Shown here: positions 26,896 to 35,935 of the stretch, in pieces
Position numbering within the stretch: the stretch's first letter is position 1
Layout of the letters: each line of letters starts with the position of its first letter
Assembly (NCBI GenBank): GCA_946885665.1
Contig: CAMPGT010000001.1
Span: 18,436-82,435, forward strand
Length of the DNA: 64,000 nt
Direction of reading: 5' to 3'
Origin: an uncultured Chitinophagaceae bacterium
Lineage (GTDB): Bacteria; Bacteroidota; Bacteroidia; Chitinophagales; Chitinophagaceae
Translations under genes and position numbers: made by a program
Notes under the pieces: model-generated
What the model was told of the DNA's origin: nothing
Database searches by the model: none
What the model saw: only the letters and a program-made list of their open reading frames with translations

Positions 26896-28872
26896 GTGGA
26901 GATCATCAGCGATATATCACGGTTACAAACACTTGAGGTGAAAGTGGGCGACCTGTTGCTGGGCAACCTGCATCCGGTGCGCGTGCAAACAATGACCACC
27001 ACCGACACGATGGACACACTCGCGACGATCGACCAGTCGATACGCTGCATCGAAGCCGGCGCAGAACTGGTGCGCATCACCGCACCCAGCAAGAAAGAAG
27101 CCGAGAATCTGCTCAACATCAGGAACGGCTTGCACGAAAGAGGTTACCACACGCCGCTGGTTGCAGACATACACTTTACGCCCAATGCTGCAGAAATTGC
27201 TGCACGCATTGTCGAAAAAGTTCGTGTGAATCCCGGCAACTATGTGGACCGTAAAAAATTCGAGTTCATCGAATATACCGACAGGGCATACCACGAGGAA
27301 ATTGAAAGGATCAGGGACAGATTTACGCCGTTGGTAAAAATCTGCAAAGAATACGGCACCGCCATGCGCATAGGCACCAATCACGGTTCATTAAGCGACC
27401 GTATCATGAGCCGTTATGGCGACACCGCAATGGGCATGGTGGAAAGCGCGATGGAGTTTCTTCGCATTTCACGAGACGAGAATTACCACAACATTGTACT
27501 GAGCATGAAATCGAGCAATCCGCTCGTAATGGTACAAGCCTACCGGCTCCTTGTTCAAACCATGCAAAACGAGTTCGGTGTTGTTTATCCGCTTCATCTC
27601 GGTGTAACAGAAGCCGGCGATGGTGAAGACGGCCGTATCAAATCTGCCATCGGCATCGGCACGCTGATGGAAGACGGTATCGGTGACACGATACGAGTAT
27701 CGTTGACGGAAGATCCGGAATTCGAAATTCCGGTGTGCAAAGACCTGGTAAAAAGATATGCCAACCGTTCGTTCGATCACGCGCAGCCGCAGAAAGATGT
27801 GCTGCTGCCACTGCCGTATTCTCCTTTCGAATACCAAAGAAGATCAACGCACAATGTGTCGAATATCGGCGGCCGGCACGTGCCGGTTGTCGTTGCCGAT
27901 TATTCGCAAACCGGACCGCTAAGTGTACACGATCTGAAATCGGCGGGCTATACCTACGATGAAGCCACGGATAAATGGACGATCCGCGACGCGGCGGCGG
28001 ATTACATTTACACGGCCGATCAGTTGCCCGCCTTCGCTCTTCCCGGTTCCCTGCAGGTACTGTGCAATTATGATACATGGATCAAAGCCACTGATAAACA
28101 AAAATTCCATCCGTTGGTACCTGCAGCATCATATATTCAGATGCATTCTTCGGTGACTGATGTTTGCTTTGTACAGGTGGATGCTCATGAGAAGAAAATC
28201 GCATCTCCCTTGCGAAACATCATTCGCGACAAAAACAACGTTGTGCTGTGTTTACATTCTTCGGCCGCTGTTCCTATGCCTTCTGCAAGGGATTTCCTGG
28301 TTGAATTGATGAAGGAGAAAATAAAGACGCCCGTCATCCTGGTGGTGGAAAGCAGCGATGCGACGATCGATGAACAGCTTATCCACTTTTCGGCTGAAGC
28401 GGGCGCGTTGCTCCTGGATGGGATGGGCGATGGTGTGTGGCTGAAGAATGATCCGTCACGACTGTCGAACCGGAAGATTAGCGGCCGCACCTATCTCGAA
28501 GCGAAGGATAACCGGCAGTTTATCAACAACACCTCTTTTTCGATATTGCAGGCAACGCGTACGCGCATCAGCAAAACCGAATATATCTCGTGCCCATCGT
28601 GTGGCCGAACGTTGTTCGACTTGCAGGAAACGACTGCAAAGATCCGCGCCGTTACGCATCATCTCAAAGGAGTGAAGATTGCGATCATGGGATGTATCGT
28701 AAATGGTCCGGGAGAAATGGCTGATGCAGATTTCGGCTATGTTGGCAGTGGGCCGGGCAAGATCACCCTCTATAAAGGCAAGGAGGTGGTGAAACGGTCG
28801 GTCAACAGCGATATTGCCGTGGAAGAGCTGGTTACCCTGCTCAAGGAAAATGGCGCCTGGGTGGAACCGTGA
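26896..28872 (+). CDS. ispG: (E)-4-hydroxy-3-methylbut-2-enyl-diphosphate synthase, long three-domain form
   Basis: The penultimate enzyme of the MEP isoprenoid pathway, which reductively opens MEcPP to HMBPP with a [4Fe-4S] cluster. At 658 residues it is the long form of plants, Chlamydiae and Bacteroidota: a TIM barrel (about 10-290; VRVQTMTTTDTMDT, LVADIHFTPNAAE, VRVNPGNYVD), an inserted second barrel-like domain (about 300-560) and the cluster domain with CPSCGRTLFD and GCIVNGPGEMADAD. The start is a GTG inside an AT-rich repeat; the next in-frame residues (SRLQTLEVKVGDL) match the family N-terminus. dxs, the first MEP enzyme, is 5 kb away. Confidence 0.94.
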   Translation: MEIISDISRLQTLEVKVGDLLLGNLHPVRVQTMTTTDTMDTLATIDQSIRCIEAGAELVRITAPSKKEAENLLNIRNGLHERGYHTPLVADIHFTPNAAEIAARIVEKVRVNPGNYVDRKKFEFIEYTDRAYHEEIERIRDRFTPLVKICKEYGTAMRIGTNHGSLSDRIMSRYGDTAMGMVESAMEFLRISRDENYHNIVLSMKSSNPLVMVQAYRLLVQTMQNEFGVVYPLHLGVTEAGDGEDGRIKSAIGIGTLMEDGIGDTIRVSLTEDPEFEIPVCKDLVKRYANRSFDHAQPQKDVLLPLPYSPFEYQRRSTHNVSNIGGRHVPVVVADYSQTGPLSVHDLKSAGYTYDEATDKWTIRDAAADYIYTADQLPAFALPGSLQVLCNYDTWIKATDKQKFHPLVPAASYIQMHSSVTDVCFVQVDAHEKKIASPLRNIIRDKNNVVLCLHSSAAVPMPSARDFLVELMKEKIKTPVILVVESSDATIDEQLIHFSAEAGALLLDGMGDGVWLKNDPSRLSNRKISGRTYLEAKDNRQFINNTSFSILQATRTRISKTEYISCPSCGRTLFDLQETTAKIRAVTHHLKGVKIAIMGCIVNGPGEMADADFGYVGSGPGKITLYKGKEVVKRSVNSDIAVEELVTLLKENGAWVEP

Positions 28873-28873
28873 T

Positions 28874-29704
28874 TTAATAGTCTGCCAACGCAGGAAGTTG
28901 TGCGAGGGCTTTGGCAAGCTGCTCATCATTGGGTGCGATACCGTGCCAGTTGTGATCGTTCTCCATAAAATCCACTCCTTTGCCCATTACGGTATGCATC
29001 ATGATGGCAACCGGCTTTCCCTTAAAGGCGAGTTCCTTCGCTTTATTCAATCCTGCAATCACTTCGTCCATGTCGTTGCCATTCATTTCAAGCGTTTGCC
29101 AGCCGAACGTCTCAAGCTTTTCACGGATGTTTCCGAGGTCGAGCACTTTGCTGGTTGGTCCGTCAATTTGCTGGCCATTCACATCAACTGTCGAGATAAG
29201 GTTGTCCACTTTGTTGAACGACGCGTACATGATCGCTTCCCAATTTTGCCCTTCTTCAAGTTCGCCATCGCCATGAAGTGAATACACCAGGTTCTTTTCG
29301 CCGTTCAGTTTTTTCGCCAGTGCCGCGCCGATGGCAACACTTAATCCCTGGCCAAGAGAGCCCGATGCCACGCGAACACCCGGCAGGTGTTCATGGGTGG
29401 CAGGGTGGCCCTGCAGCCGCGAATTTATTTTACGGAAGGTGGCGAGTTCTTTTATATCAAAATAACCAGTTCGTGCAAGTGTTGCATAAAACACGGGAGA
29501 AATGTGGCCGTTAGACAGGAAAAATACGTCTTCGTTGGTGCCATCCATATTGAATTTCGGATCATGCTTCATTATTTTGAAGTACAGCGCCGTAAAGAAA
29601 TCGACGCATCCGAGTGAACCCCCGGGATGTCCGCTGGCCGCGCCGTGGACCATCCTTACGATATCTCTCCTGATCTGTGATGCCATGGCCTTTAAATCTT
29701 CCAT
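28874..29704 (-). CDS. transketolase, N-terminal (thiamine-diphosphate-binding) subunit
   Basis: A 276-residue half-transketolase. It carries GAASGHPGGSLGCVDFF, the FFLSNGHISPVFYATLARTG segment, SGSLGQGLSVAIGAALAKKL and the ThDP/Mg motif GDGELEEGQNWEA...N. In split transketolases a separate C-terminal subunit (pyrimidine-binding plus C-domain) completes the active site and is usually the next gene. Here the gene is flanked by convergent ispG and a divergent transferase gene, so the partner must lie elsewhere. It is convergent with ispG, the stop codons one base apart. Confidence 0.88.
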   Translation of the reverse strand: MEDLKAMASQIRRDIVRMVHGAASGHPGGSLGCVDFFTALYFKIMKHDPKFNMDGTNEDVFFLSNGHISPVFYATLARTGYFDIKELATFRKINSRLQGHPATHEHLPGVRVASGSLGQGLSVAIGAALAKKLNGEKNLVYSLHGDGELEEGQNWEAIMYASFNKVDNLISTVDVNGQQIDGPTSKVLDLGNIREKLETFGWQTLEMNGNDMDEVIAGLNKAKELAFKGKPVAIMMHTVMGKGVDFMENDHNWHGIAPNDEQLAKALAQLPALADY

Positions 29705-29892
29705 CTGGTGTGTTTTATTGGCCGCAAAACTACGGGAATGGACAATAATTTGTCATTATTGCGTTTTATTATTTGAGAGGAATTGTGAACACGACCGGAA
29801 AAAACTTGTTTATGCAAAACGGGCTGGTTAATTTGCAACGGATGATCGTGCGCTATGTGCTTTCCGTAATTCGATAAAAACAAAACTGGCTG

Positions 29893-31026
29893 ATGTTCGA
29901 TGTTCTGCTTTCGCTGGCCATTTCCTTTTCCATCACCTTCCTTGCCATTCCCGTCATCATCAGGGTAGCGGAATCCAAAAAATTATTCGACGTTCCTAAC
30001 GAACGCAAGATCCACACCCGCCTGATTCCCGCACTGGGGGGCCTCGGAATTTTCGCAGGGTTTTTACTTGCCTGTCTGCTGAGCATCCGGTTATATACTG
30101 CACCCGAATTTCAATATTTCATTGCCGCGGCACTCGTAATGTTTTTCCTGGGGCTTAAAGACGACATCCTCGTCATTTCTCCTATAAAGAAGTTTTTGGG
30201 ACAGGTGATTGCGGCTACGCTCATCATTTATATGGGCGGCGTACAGATCACCAGCATGCATGGGTTTCTCGGCATCCATGAACTGCCGGAAATGTTCAGC
30301 ATACTGCTTACCTACTTCACGGTTATTGTCATCATCAATTCTTTCAACCTCATCGATGGCATCGACGGATTGGCGGGCACGCTGGGCATCATTGCTTCTT
30401 CCATGTTCGGCTTCTATTTTTTGAAAGCGGGCATGACGCCGTACGCGGTGATGGGGTTCGCACTTTCCGGCAGCCTTGCCGCCTTTCTCATATTCAACTA
30501 TAATCCTGCTAAAATATTTATGGGCGACACCGGTTCGATGCTTATCGGCCTCGTCAATGCCGTGCTCGTCGTCAAATTCATAGCCGTAGCCGAACAGCCG
30601 GGTATCAATATCCCGGTTGTGGCATCGCCGGCTATCGGGTTCACCATCCTCCTGATCCCGCTGCTCGACACGCTGCGCGTTTTCGGCATCAGGATCTTTC
30701 ATCAGCGTTCTCCCTTCAGTCCGGACAGGAACCACATCCATCACCTGATGCTCGACAAGGGGTGGTCGCATACCACCATCACCTGTACTTTGGCGGCCTT
30801 CAGCGTACTGCTGGTGGGAGCAGCTTATTTTTTCCGTGAATTCGGATGTACCTGGGTGATACTGGCAGGCATAGTGATCTTCTTCGGTGGCATTGCGGCG
30901 CTGTACTACACCACCAGTCATTCGCGCATGTTCGTTACCCGCCAGGCCATCAAAACCAAAGAGGAAGAGATCACGAAGATCGTTCCCATCAACAAGGAGA
31001 TACTTCTCGAAAAGCAAAATCTCTGA
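29893..31026 (+). CDS. undecaprenyl-phosphate sugar-1-phosphate transferase (WecA/MraY family)
   Basis: A 377-residue membrane enzyme with about eleven helices that loads a sugar-phosphate, probably GlcNAc-1-P, onto undecaprenyl phosphate to start a surface glycan. Catalytic signatures: LGLKDDILVISPIKKF (Asp90-Asp91), NLIDGIDGLAGTLG (about 157), FMGDTGSMLIGL and the final HIHHLMLDKGW. NLIDGIDGLAG and the late His motif fit WecA rather than MraY. No other glycan genes are adjacent, although rfbA and galE lie at the left edge of the window. Confidence 0.88.
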   Translation: MFDVLLSLAISFSITFLAIPVIIRVAESKKLFDVPNERKIHTRLIPALGGLGIFAGFLLACLLSIRLYTAPEFQYFIAAALVMFFLGLKDDILVISPIKKFLGQVIAATLIIYMGGVQITSMHGFLGIHELPEMFSILLTYFTVIVIINSFNLIDGIDGLAGTLGIIASSMFGFYFLKAGMTPYAVMGFALSGSLAAFLIFNYNPAKIFMGDTGSMLIGLVNAVLVVKFIAVAEQPGINIPVVASPAIGFTILLIPLLDTLRVFGIRIFHQRSPFSPDRNHIHHLMLDKGWSHTTITCTLAAFSVLLVGAAYFFREFGCTWVILAGIVIFFGGIAALYYTTSHSRMFVTRQAIKTKEEEITKIVPINKEILLEKQNL

Positions 31027-31077
31027 CACCCGCGCTCGCTTTTTTCAGCCTCATTTTGTCTGCTATTTGATTTAATG

Positions 31078-31085
31078 TACGTTTG
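31078..31085 (+). promoter_or_regulatory. -7 element for frr
   Basis: TACGTTTG matches TAnnTTTG and lies 20 bases before the frr ATG. Confidence 0.5.
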
Positions 31086-31105
31086 CACGGATTAATTCCA
31101 CCAGT

Positions 31106-31669
31106 ATGTCAGATGAATTAACCCTTATTATTGAGGAGTCCACGGAATCGATGGACAAAGCGATCAATCACCTTCAGTCAGAGTTAATAAAGGTTCGTGC
31201 AGGTAAGGCCACTCCGAATATCGTAGATGGCATTGTTGTCGATTACTATGGCAACCCTACGCCTATTCAGCAGGTCGGTAACATTTCCGTAGCCGATGCG
31301 CGCACACTCACTATTCAGCCATGGGAGAAGAATATGCTGCAGCCCATTGAGCGGGCCATCATTGCTGCCAACATCGGCATCAATCCGCAGAACGATGGCA
31401 ACATGATCAGGCTGTTTCTGCCACCGTTAACCGAGGAGCGCAGGAAGGAGCTCGTGAAAAGGGCCCAAAATGAAGGAGAGCAATCCAAAGTGGCCATTCG
31501 GGCCATTCGGCGCGAGTCAATGGAACAGATCAAGAAGCTGCAAAAGAACGGCTTAAGTGAAGATGTGACCAAAGATGCCGAGAACTCCATCCAGGTACTT
31601 ACGGATAAGTACATATCCCTCGTGGATAAATACTTAGGAACTAAGGAGAAAGAAATCATGACCGTTTAG
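31106..31669 (+). CDS. frr: ribosome recycling factor
   Basis: The 187-residue RRF splits post-termination ribosomes together with EF-G. Family signatures are all there: MDKAINHLQSELIKVRAGKA, VDYYGNPTPIQQVGNISVAD, LTIQPWEKNMLQPIERAI, NPQNDGNMIRLFLPPLTEER and VAIRAIRRESMEQIKKL. Length and two-domain layout are normal. pyrH, its usual neighbour in many genomes, is not next to it here; mscL follows on the same strand after 48 bases. Confidence 0.96.
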   Translation: MSDELTLIIEESTESMDKAINHLQSELIKVRAGKATPNIVDGIVVDYYGNPTPIQQVGNISVADARTLTIQPWEKNMLQPIERAIIAANIGINPQNDGNMIRLFLPPLTEERRKELVKRAQNEGEQSKVAIRAIRRESMEQIKKLQKNGLSEDVTKDAENSIQVLTDKYISLVDKYLGTKEKEIMTV

Positions 31670-31717
31670 CCGGAAACTTTACCTTTAATTATTCTCTAAC
31701 ATCAAAAGCTAACGCAT

Positions 31718-32143
31718 ATGAGCTTCTTAAAAGAGTTCAAAGATTTTGCCGTCAGGGGAAATGTTATAGATCTGGCCGTTGCGGTCATCATTGGTGCAGC
31801 ATTCAATAAGATTGTTGACTCCCTTATCAAGGATCTGATCATGCCGCTCGTGGCGGTGATCATCGGTTCTCCCGATTTCAGCAATGCATACATCGCCTTC
31901 GGCGACGTTCCCGCGGGGACGCCGCTCGCCAAAGCGCAGGAAATGGGTCCCGTGTTTGCCTATGGCAATTTCATCACCGTATTAATCAACTTCCTGCTTC
32001 TTGCAGTCATCATCTTCATGCTTGTCAGGTTCATCAATAAACTGAAAAGAAAGGAACCCCCACCTCAATCTACGAAGGCAGAGCTTTCCAGTACTGACAA
32101 ACTTTTAATTGAAATCCGCGACGAATTAAGGAAAAAAGAGTAA
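31718..32143 (+). CDS. mscL: large-conductance mechanosensitive channel
   Basis: A 141-residue channel that opens under membrane tension to release solutes during hypo-osmotic shock. The N-terminal amphipathic helix and pore helix (FLKEFKDFAVRGNVIDLAVA, VIIGAAFNKIVDSLIKDLIM), the periplasmic loop and the second helix (YGNFITVLINFLLLAVIIFM) with the C-terminal charged bundle are in the standard order. The DUF3078 gene follows 8 bases later. Confidence 0.95.
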   Translation: MSFLKEFKDFAVRGNVIDLAVAVIIGAAFNKIVDSLIKDLIMPLVAVIIGSPDFSNAYIAFGDVPAGTPLAKAQEMGPVFAYGNFITVLINFLLLAVIIFMLVRFINKLKRKEPPPQSTKAELSSTDKLLIEIRDELRKKE

Positions 32144-32151
32144 TAATAAAT

Positions 32152-33069
32152 ATGATCAGGAAATTATTGGTTGGTGCCGTGCTGCATCTTTTCATCATGC
32201 ATGCAGGGGCACAGGACAGTTCCATCAAAGGATTACGCGAAAACACCACCAGGAAAATTGCAGAAGACACCGCCCACAAAGATGGATGGAAAACAGGCGG
32301 CCTGTTTACCCTTAATCTGGCCCAGGGATCGTTATCGAACTGGCAGGGGGGAGGAGATAAATCATCGTTTTCGGCGGTGGGCTTCGTCAACCTTTTTGCC
32401 GCCTGGCGGGAAGGAAAGCACGTGTGGAACAACACCCTTGACCTGGGATACGGCTACATCAATACCACCAGCCTGGGAGCAAGAAAGAGCGACGACCGTA
32501 TCGACCTTCTTTCCAAATACGGCTACGAGATATCCAAAAACCTCTATGCCAGCGCCCTGTTCAACTTCCGGTCGCAGTTTGCCGCTGGTTATGCGTATGC
32601 ATCCGACCCCAATGGTGTTGAAACGAAAAACCTCACCTCCGAATTCATGGCGCCGGGCTACATGCTGATATCTTTGGGGTTGGACTATAAACCACAGCCG
32701 TACCTGTCGGTGTTTGCTTCGCCTTTTACAGAAAGATGGGTGTTCGTGGCTAACGACCTGCTGTCATCGCAGGGGGCATATGGTGTTGACACGGGAGCAA
32801 CTTCCCGGAATGAATTCGGTGCCTTTTTGAGCACCGAATTCAACAAAGACATCATGACAAACGTATCGTTAAAGTCCAGGCTGGACCTCTTTTCCAATTA
32901 CAAGAACAGGCCGGGCAACATTGATATTTTTTGGACAAACGTGCTGGCAATGAAAATCAACAAGTACCTTACAGCCAACGTTGCTCTCGATCTGCTGTAT
33001 GATGACAATGCCATCGCGAGGATGCAGATAAGGCAGTTATTGGGAATAGGATTTTCCGCTAAATTTTAA
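32152..33069 (+). CDS. DUF3078 outer-membrane-associated protein
   Basis: A 305-residue exported protein with a signal peptide (1-19, AGAQ) and the DUF3078 signature: GWKTGGLFTLNLAQGSLSNW, QGGGDKSSFSAVGFVNLFA, NTLDLGYGYINTTSLGAR and KSDDRIDLLSKYGYEISK. The strand pattern and aromatic C-terminus (LLGIGFSAKF) indicate a barrel. Function in Bacteroidota is unknown. Gaps of 8 bases to mscL and 3 to scpA suggest one transcript. Confidence 0.82.
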   Translation: MIRKLLVGAVLHLFIMHAGAQDSSIKGLRENTTRKIAEDTAHKDGWKTGGLFTLNLAQGSLSNWQGGGDKSSFSAVGFVNLFAAWREGKHVWNNTLDLGYGYINTTSLGARKSDDRIDLLSKYGYEISKNLYASALFNFRSQFAAGYAYASDPNGVETKNLTSEFMAPGYMLISLGLDYKPQPYLSVFASPFTERWVFVANDLLSSQGAYGVDTGATSRNEFGAFLSTEFNKDIMTNVSLKSRLDLFSNYKNRPGNIDIFWTNVLAMKINKYLTANVALDLLYDDNAIARMQIRQLLGIGFSAKF

Positions 33070-33072
33070 CAA

Positions 33073-33855
33073 GTGAGCCAACAGTCGTACCAGATAAAGT
33101 TACCGCAGTTTGAAGGACCGTTCGACCTGCTGCTGTTCTTCATAGAACGTGATGAGCTGGATATCTACAACATTCCGATCACGAGGATCATCACCGACTT
33201 TCTCGCTTATATCCATTCCCAGGACGACCCCAACATCGAACTGTCGAGTGAGTTTATCCTGTTCGTATCAACGCTTATGCGCATTAAAGCCAGGTTGCTG
33301 CTGCCACGCAAGGAAGTTGATGAGCAGGGTAACGAGATAGATCCGCGCCAGGAGCTGGTGGATAAGATACTCGAATACCGAAGGTTCAAGGAAGCGGCGG
33401 CCAGCCTTGCCAATATGGAAGCGACGAGGATGCTGATGGTGAGGCGTGGCAACCTGCAGAAGGAGATTGCGGCCATCGGTGAAGAATCGGGCGAGGGTAC
33501 CGAAATACAGGCCATCACGCTGTTTAAGCTGATGAAAGCCTTCGAGAAGGTGATGAAGAGGCTCGAGGAGCGCAACAAGAAGCCGGTTCATACCGTGGTG
33601 CGGTACAACTATACGATGGAGGAAAGCCGTGAACAGATGCTGGTGATGGCACAAAAAGAAAAAGTGTTGTCGTTCGATAAGATCTTTGAGGTGTGCGAGG
33701 AAAGGCTGCAGGCGATCTTCACTTTTTTATCGTTGCTGGAACTGGTGCAGCAGAATTACCTTTCAATAATCATCGGCGAGGGAAAGAACAATTTTATTAT
33801 TGAATATAATCAGGACAGGCAAGAGGATGTGACAGAGGAGACCGCGCAATCGTGA
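33073..33855 (+). CDS. scpA: segregation and condensation protein A (kleisin)
   Basis: The 260-residue kleisin of the SMC-ScpAB condensin. It has the N-terminal ScpA signature FEGPFDLLLFFIERDELDIY, the middle ELSSEFILFVSTLMRIKARL and the C-terminal winged-helix part (VVRYNYTMEESREQML, IFTFLSLLELVQQN). Translation starts at GTG three bases after the DUF3078 stop; no ATG precedes the conserved SYQIKLPQFEG. scpB is not adjacent. It is convergent with dxs. Confidence 0.93.
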   Translation: MSQQSYQIKLPQFEGPFDLLLFFIERDELDIYNIPITRIITDFLAYIHSQDDPNIELSSEFILFVSTLMRIKARLLLPRKEVDEQGNEIDPRQELVDKILEYRRFKEAAASLANMEATRMLMVRRGNLQKEIAAIGEESGEGTEIQAITLFKLMKAFEKVMKRLEERNKKPVHTVVRYNYTMEESREQMLVMAQKEKVLSFDKIFEVCEERLQAIFTFLSLLELVQQNYLSIIIGEGKNNFIIEYNQDRQEDVTEETAQS

Positions 33856-33857
33856 TG

Positions 33858-35792
33858 TCATCCCAGCAAATTATTCACATAAATCACATCCTTCATCATT
33901 TCCCTGACGGTGGAGGCAATGCCTTCGGCATCAAAACCACATTCTTTCTGTAATTCTTTTACTGAGCCGTGTTCAACGATCCTGTCGGGAATTCCGAGCA
34001 TCTTCACCTGGGCCGAATAGTTATGCGCCGCCATGAACTCAAGCACCGCGGATCCAAAGCCACCGAGAATGGTTCCGTCTTCAACGGTCAGTATTTTCGG
34101 ATACTTGCTAAACACCTCGTGCAACAACGCTTCGTCGAGCGGTTTTGCAAAGCGCATGTCGTAATGGCCCGGATCGATGCCTTCCGTTCTTAACTGCCGT
34201 ATGGCCGTTGCCGCAAAATTTCCCGGGTGCCCAAAGCTGAGAATGGCGATATCCCTTCCATCTTTCAGCTTTCGTCCCTTGCCAACAGGTATCTCCTGCA
34301 AAGGCGTTCTCCATTCCGGCGTAACACCTTCTCCGCGAGGGTAGCGAATCACCATCGGATTTACCGTTGTATCGAGCTGCGCTGTATACATCAGGTTGCG
34401 CAACTCCGATTCGTTCATCGGTGCACTCACGATCATATTCGGAATGCAGCGCATGTACGCAATGTCATAGGCTCCATGATGCGTTGGTCCGTCTTCGCCC
34501 ACCAATCCTGCCCTGTCGAGACAGAAAATGACTGGCAGGTTTTGTATGGCCACGTCATGCACCGCCTGGTCGTACGAGCGCTGCATGAACGACGAGTAAA
34601 TATTACAAAACACTTTCATCCCCTGCGTGGCCATCCCTGCGCTCAGCGTTACCGCATGCTGCTCGCAGATCCCCACATCGAATGCCCTGTCCGGCATCTT
34701 TTCCATCATAAATTTAAGTGAGGATCCTGATGGCATCGCCGGTGTTATTCCGAAAATCCTGTCGTTTTTTTCGGCCAGTTCTATGATGGTTTGACCAAAT
34801 ACATCCTGGTATTTTGGCGGTTGCGGAAGCTCATACTTTTTCTTATAAATTTCACCGGTAATCTTATCGAACAAACCCGGCGCGTGCCAAACGGTTTGAT
34901 CTTTTTCGGCGAGTGCGTACCCCTTTCCCTTGACGGTAATGATATGCAGGAGCTTGGGACCGGGAATGTCTCTAAGATCCTTCAGCGTGTCCACCAGCTT
35001 CGTGATATTATGGCCGTCTATCGGTCCAAAATACCTCAGTTTGAGCGATTCGAAAAGATTACTGCTTTTGTTGATGAATCCTTTGATGCTGTGTTCCACC
35101 TTCGATGCCATCTCGCGCGTAAAATTCGCTCCGAGGGGCAGCTTGCCCAGCGCCTTCCACACGTCGTCTTTCACCTTGTTGTAGGTGGGGGAGGTGGTAA
35201 TGTCTGTAAGATATTCTTTTAGGGCACCTACGTTTGGATCGATGCTCATGCAGTTGTCGTTCAAAATGATGAGCATGTCTGTGTCGGCCACCCCCGCGTG
35301 GTTCATTGCCTCGAAAGCCTGGCCGGCGGTGAGGGCGCCGTCGCCGATGATGGCCACCGATTTGCGGTTTTCCTTTTTATATTTTGCCGCCATCGCCATG
35401 CCCAGTGCCGCCGAAATGGAAGTGGAGGAATGGCCCACGCCGAACGTATCAAATTCGCTTTCGGTTCTCTTGGGAAAGCCGCTTAGTCCGCCGTATTTAC
35501 GATTGGTGAGGAACGAGTCGCGCCTGCCGGTAAGTATTTTATGCCCGTAGGCCTGGTGGCCCACGTCCCAAACGAGCTGGTCGTAGGGAGTGTTGTAGAT
35601 GTAATGCAGGGCAACGGTGAGTTCGATGACGCCGAGGGTGGCCGCAAAGTGGCCGCCATGCACGCTCACCACATCAATGATGTATTGCCGCAGTTCATCT
35701 GCCACCGATTGCAACCGGTCACGATCAAGGTTTCTGAGATCTTCGGGCGAATTGATCTGCTGGAGCAATGGACCGGACGTGATTTCCATCAT
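33858..35792 (-). CDS. dxs: 1-deoxy-D-xylulose-5-phosphate synthase
   Basis: The first MEP-pathway enzyme (644 residues) condenses pyruvate and glyceraldehyde 3-phosphate. Thiamine motif GDGALTAGQAFEAMN, active-site DVGHQAYGHKILTGR, the HGGHFAATLGVIELTVALH start, FDVGICEQHAVTLSAGMA and GPTHHGAYDIAY are all intact, and the length is normal for the family. Two adjacent ATG codons offer starts. The other MEP gene in the window is ispG. Confidence 0.95.
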   Translation of the reverse strand: MMEITSGPLLQQINSPEDLRNLDRDRLQSVADELRQYIIDVVSVHGGHFAATLGVIELTVALHYIYNTPYDQLVWDVGHQAYGHKILTGRRDSFLTNRKYGGLSGFPKRTESEFDTFGVGHSSTSISAALGMAMAAKYKKENRKSVAIIGDGALTAGQAFEAMNHAGVADTDMLIILNDNCMSIDPNVGALKEYLTDITTSPTYNKVKDDVWKALGKLPLGANFTREMASKVEHSIKGFINKSSNLFESLKLRYFGPIDGHNITKLVDTLKDLRDIPGPKLLHIITVKGKGYALAEKDQTVWHAPGLFDKITGEIYKKKYELPQPPKYQDVFGQTIIELAEKNDRIFGITPAMPSGSSLKFMMEKMPDRAFDVGICEQHAVTLSAGMATQGMKVFCNIYSSFMQRSYDQAVHDVAIQNLPVIFCLDRAGLVGEDGPTHHGAYDIAYMRCIPNMIVSAPMNESELRNLMYTAQLDTTVNPMVIRYPRGEGVTPEWRTPLQEIPVGKGRKLKDGRDIAILSFGHPGNFAATAIRQLRTEGIDPGHYDMRFAKPLDEALLHEVFSKYPKILTVEDGTILGGFGSAVLEFMAAHNYSAQVKMLGIPDRIVEHGSVKELQKECGFDAEGIASTVREMMKDVIYVNNLLG

Positions 35793-35834
35793 GATGCTTT
35801 AAACGGCAAATTTACTTGAAAAGTGTGGGAAAAA

Positions 35835-35871
35835 GACGGGAGACGGGAGACGGAAGACGGAAGACGGGGGT
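35835..35871. repeat. GACGGGA/GACGGAA tandem heptamer repeat
   Basis: Five imperfect 7-base units (GACGGGA, GACGGGA, GACGGAA, GACGGAA, GACGGGG) lie in the divergent gap between dxs and the LytS-like kinase, just upstream of the kinase promoter candidates. Such heptamer runs are scattered between genes in this phylum. Confidence 0.75.
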
Positions 35872-35887
35872 GGACTACCACTTATCC

Positions 35888-35925
35888 TATTTTTGCCCAA
35901 AAAGCAACGCAAAAAAGTACATTTG
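35888..35925 (+). promoter_or_regulatory. two candidate -7 elements for the LytS-LytR pair
   Basis: TATTTTTG (35888-35895) and TACATTTG (35918-35925) both match TAnnTTTG. The second is 10 bases before the start codon, and the TTTG inside the first could serve as its -33 element with a slightly long spacer. Confidence 0.45.
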
Positions 35926-35935
35926 AAACAGGTTA

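Noticed and set aside
35835..35871. CRISPR array
   Set aside because: Units are 7 bases without spacers; it is a simple tandem repeat. No cas genes are present anywhere.
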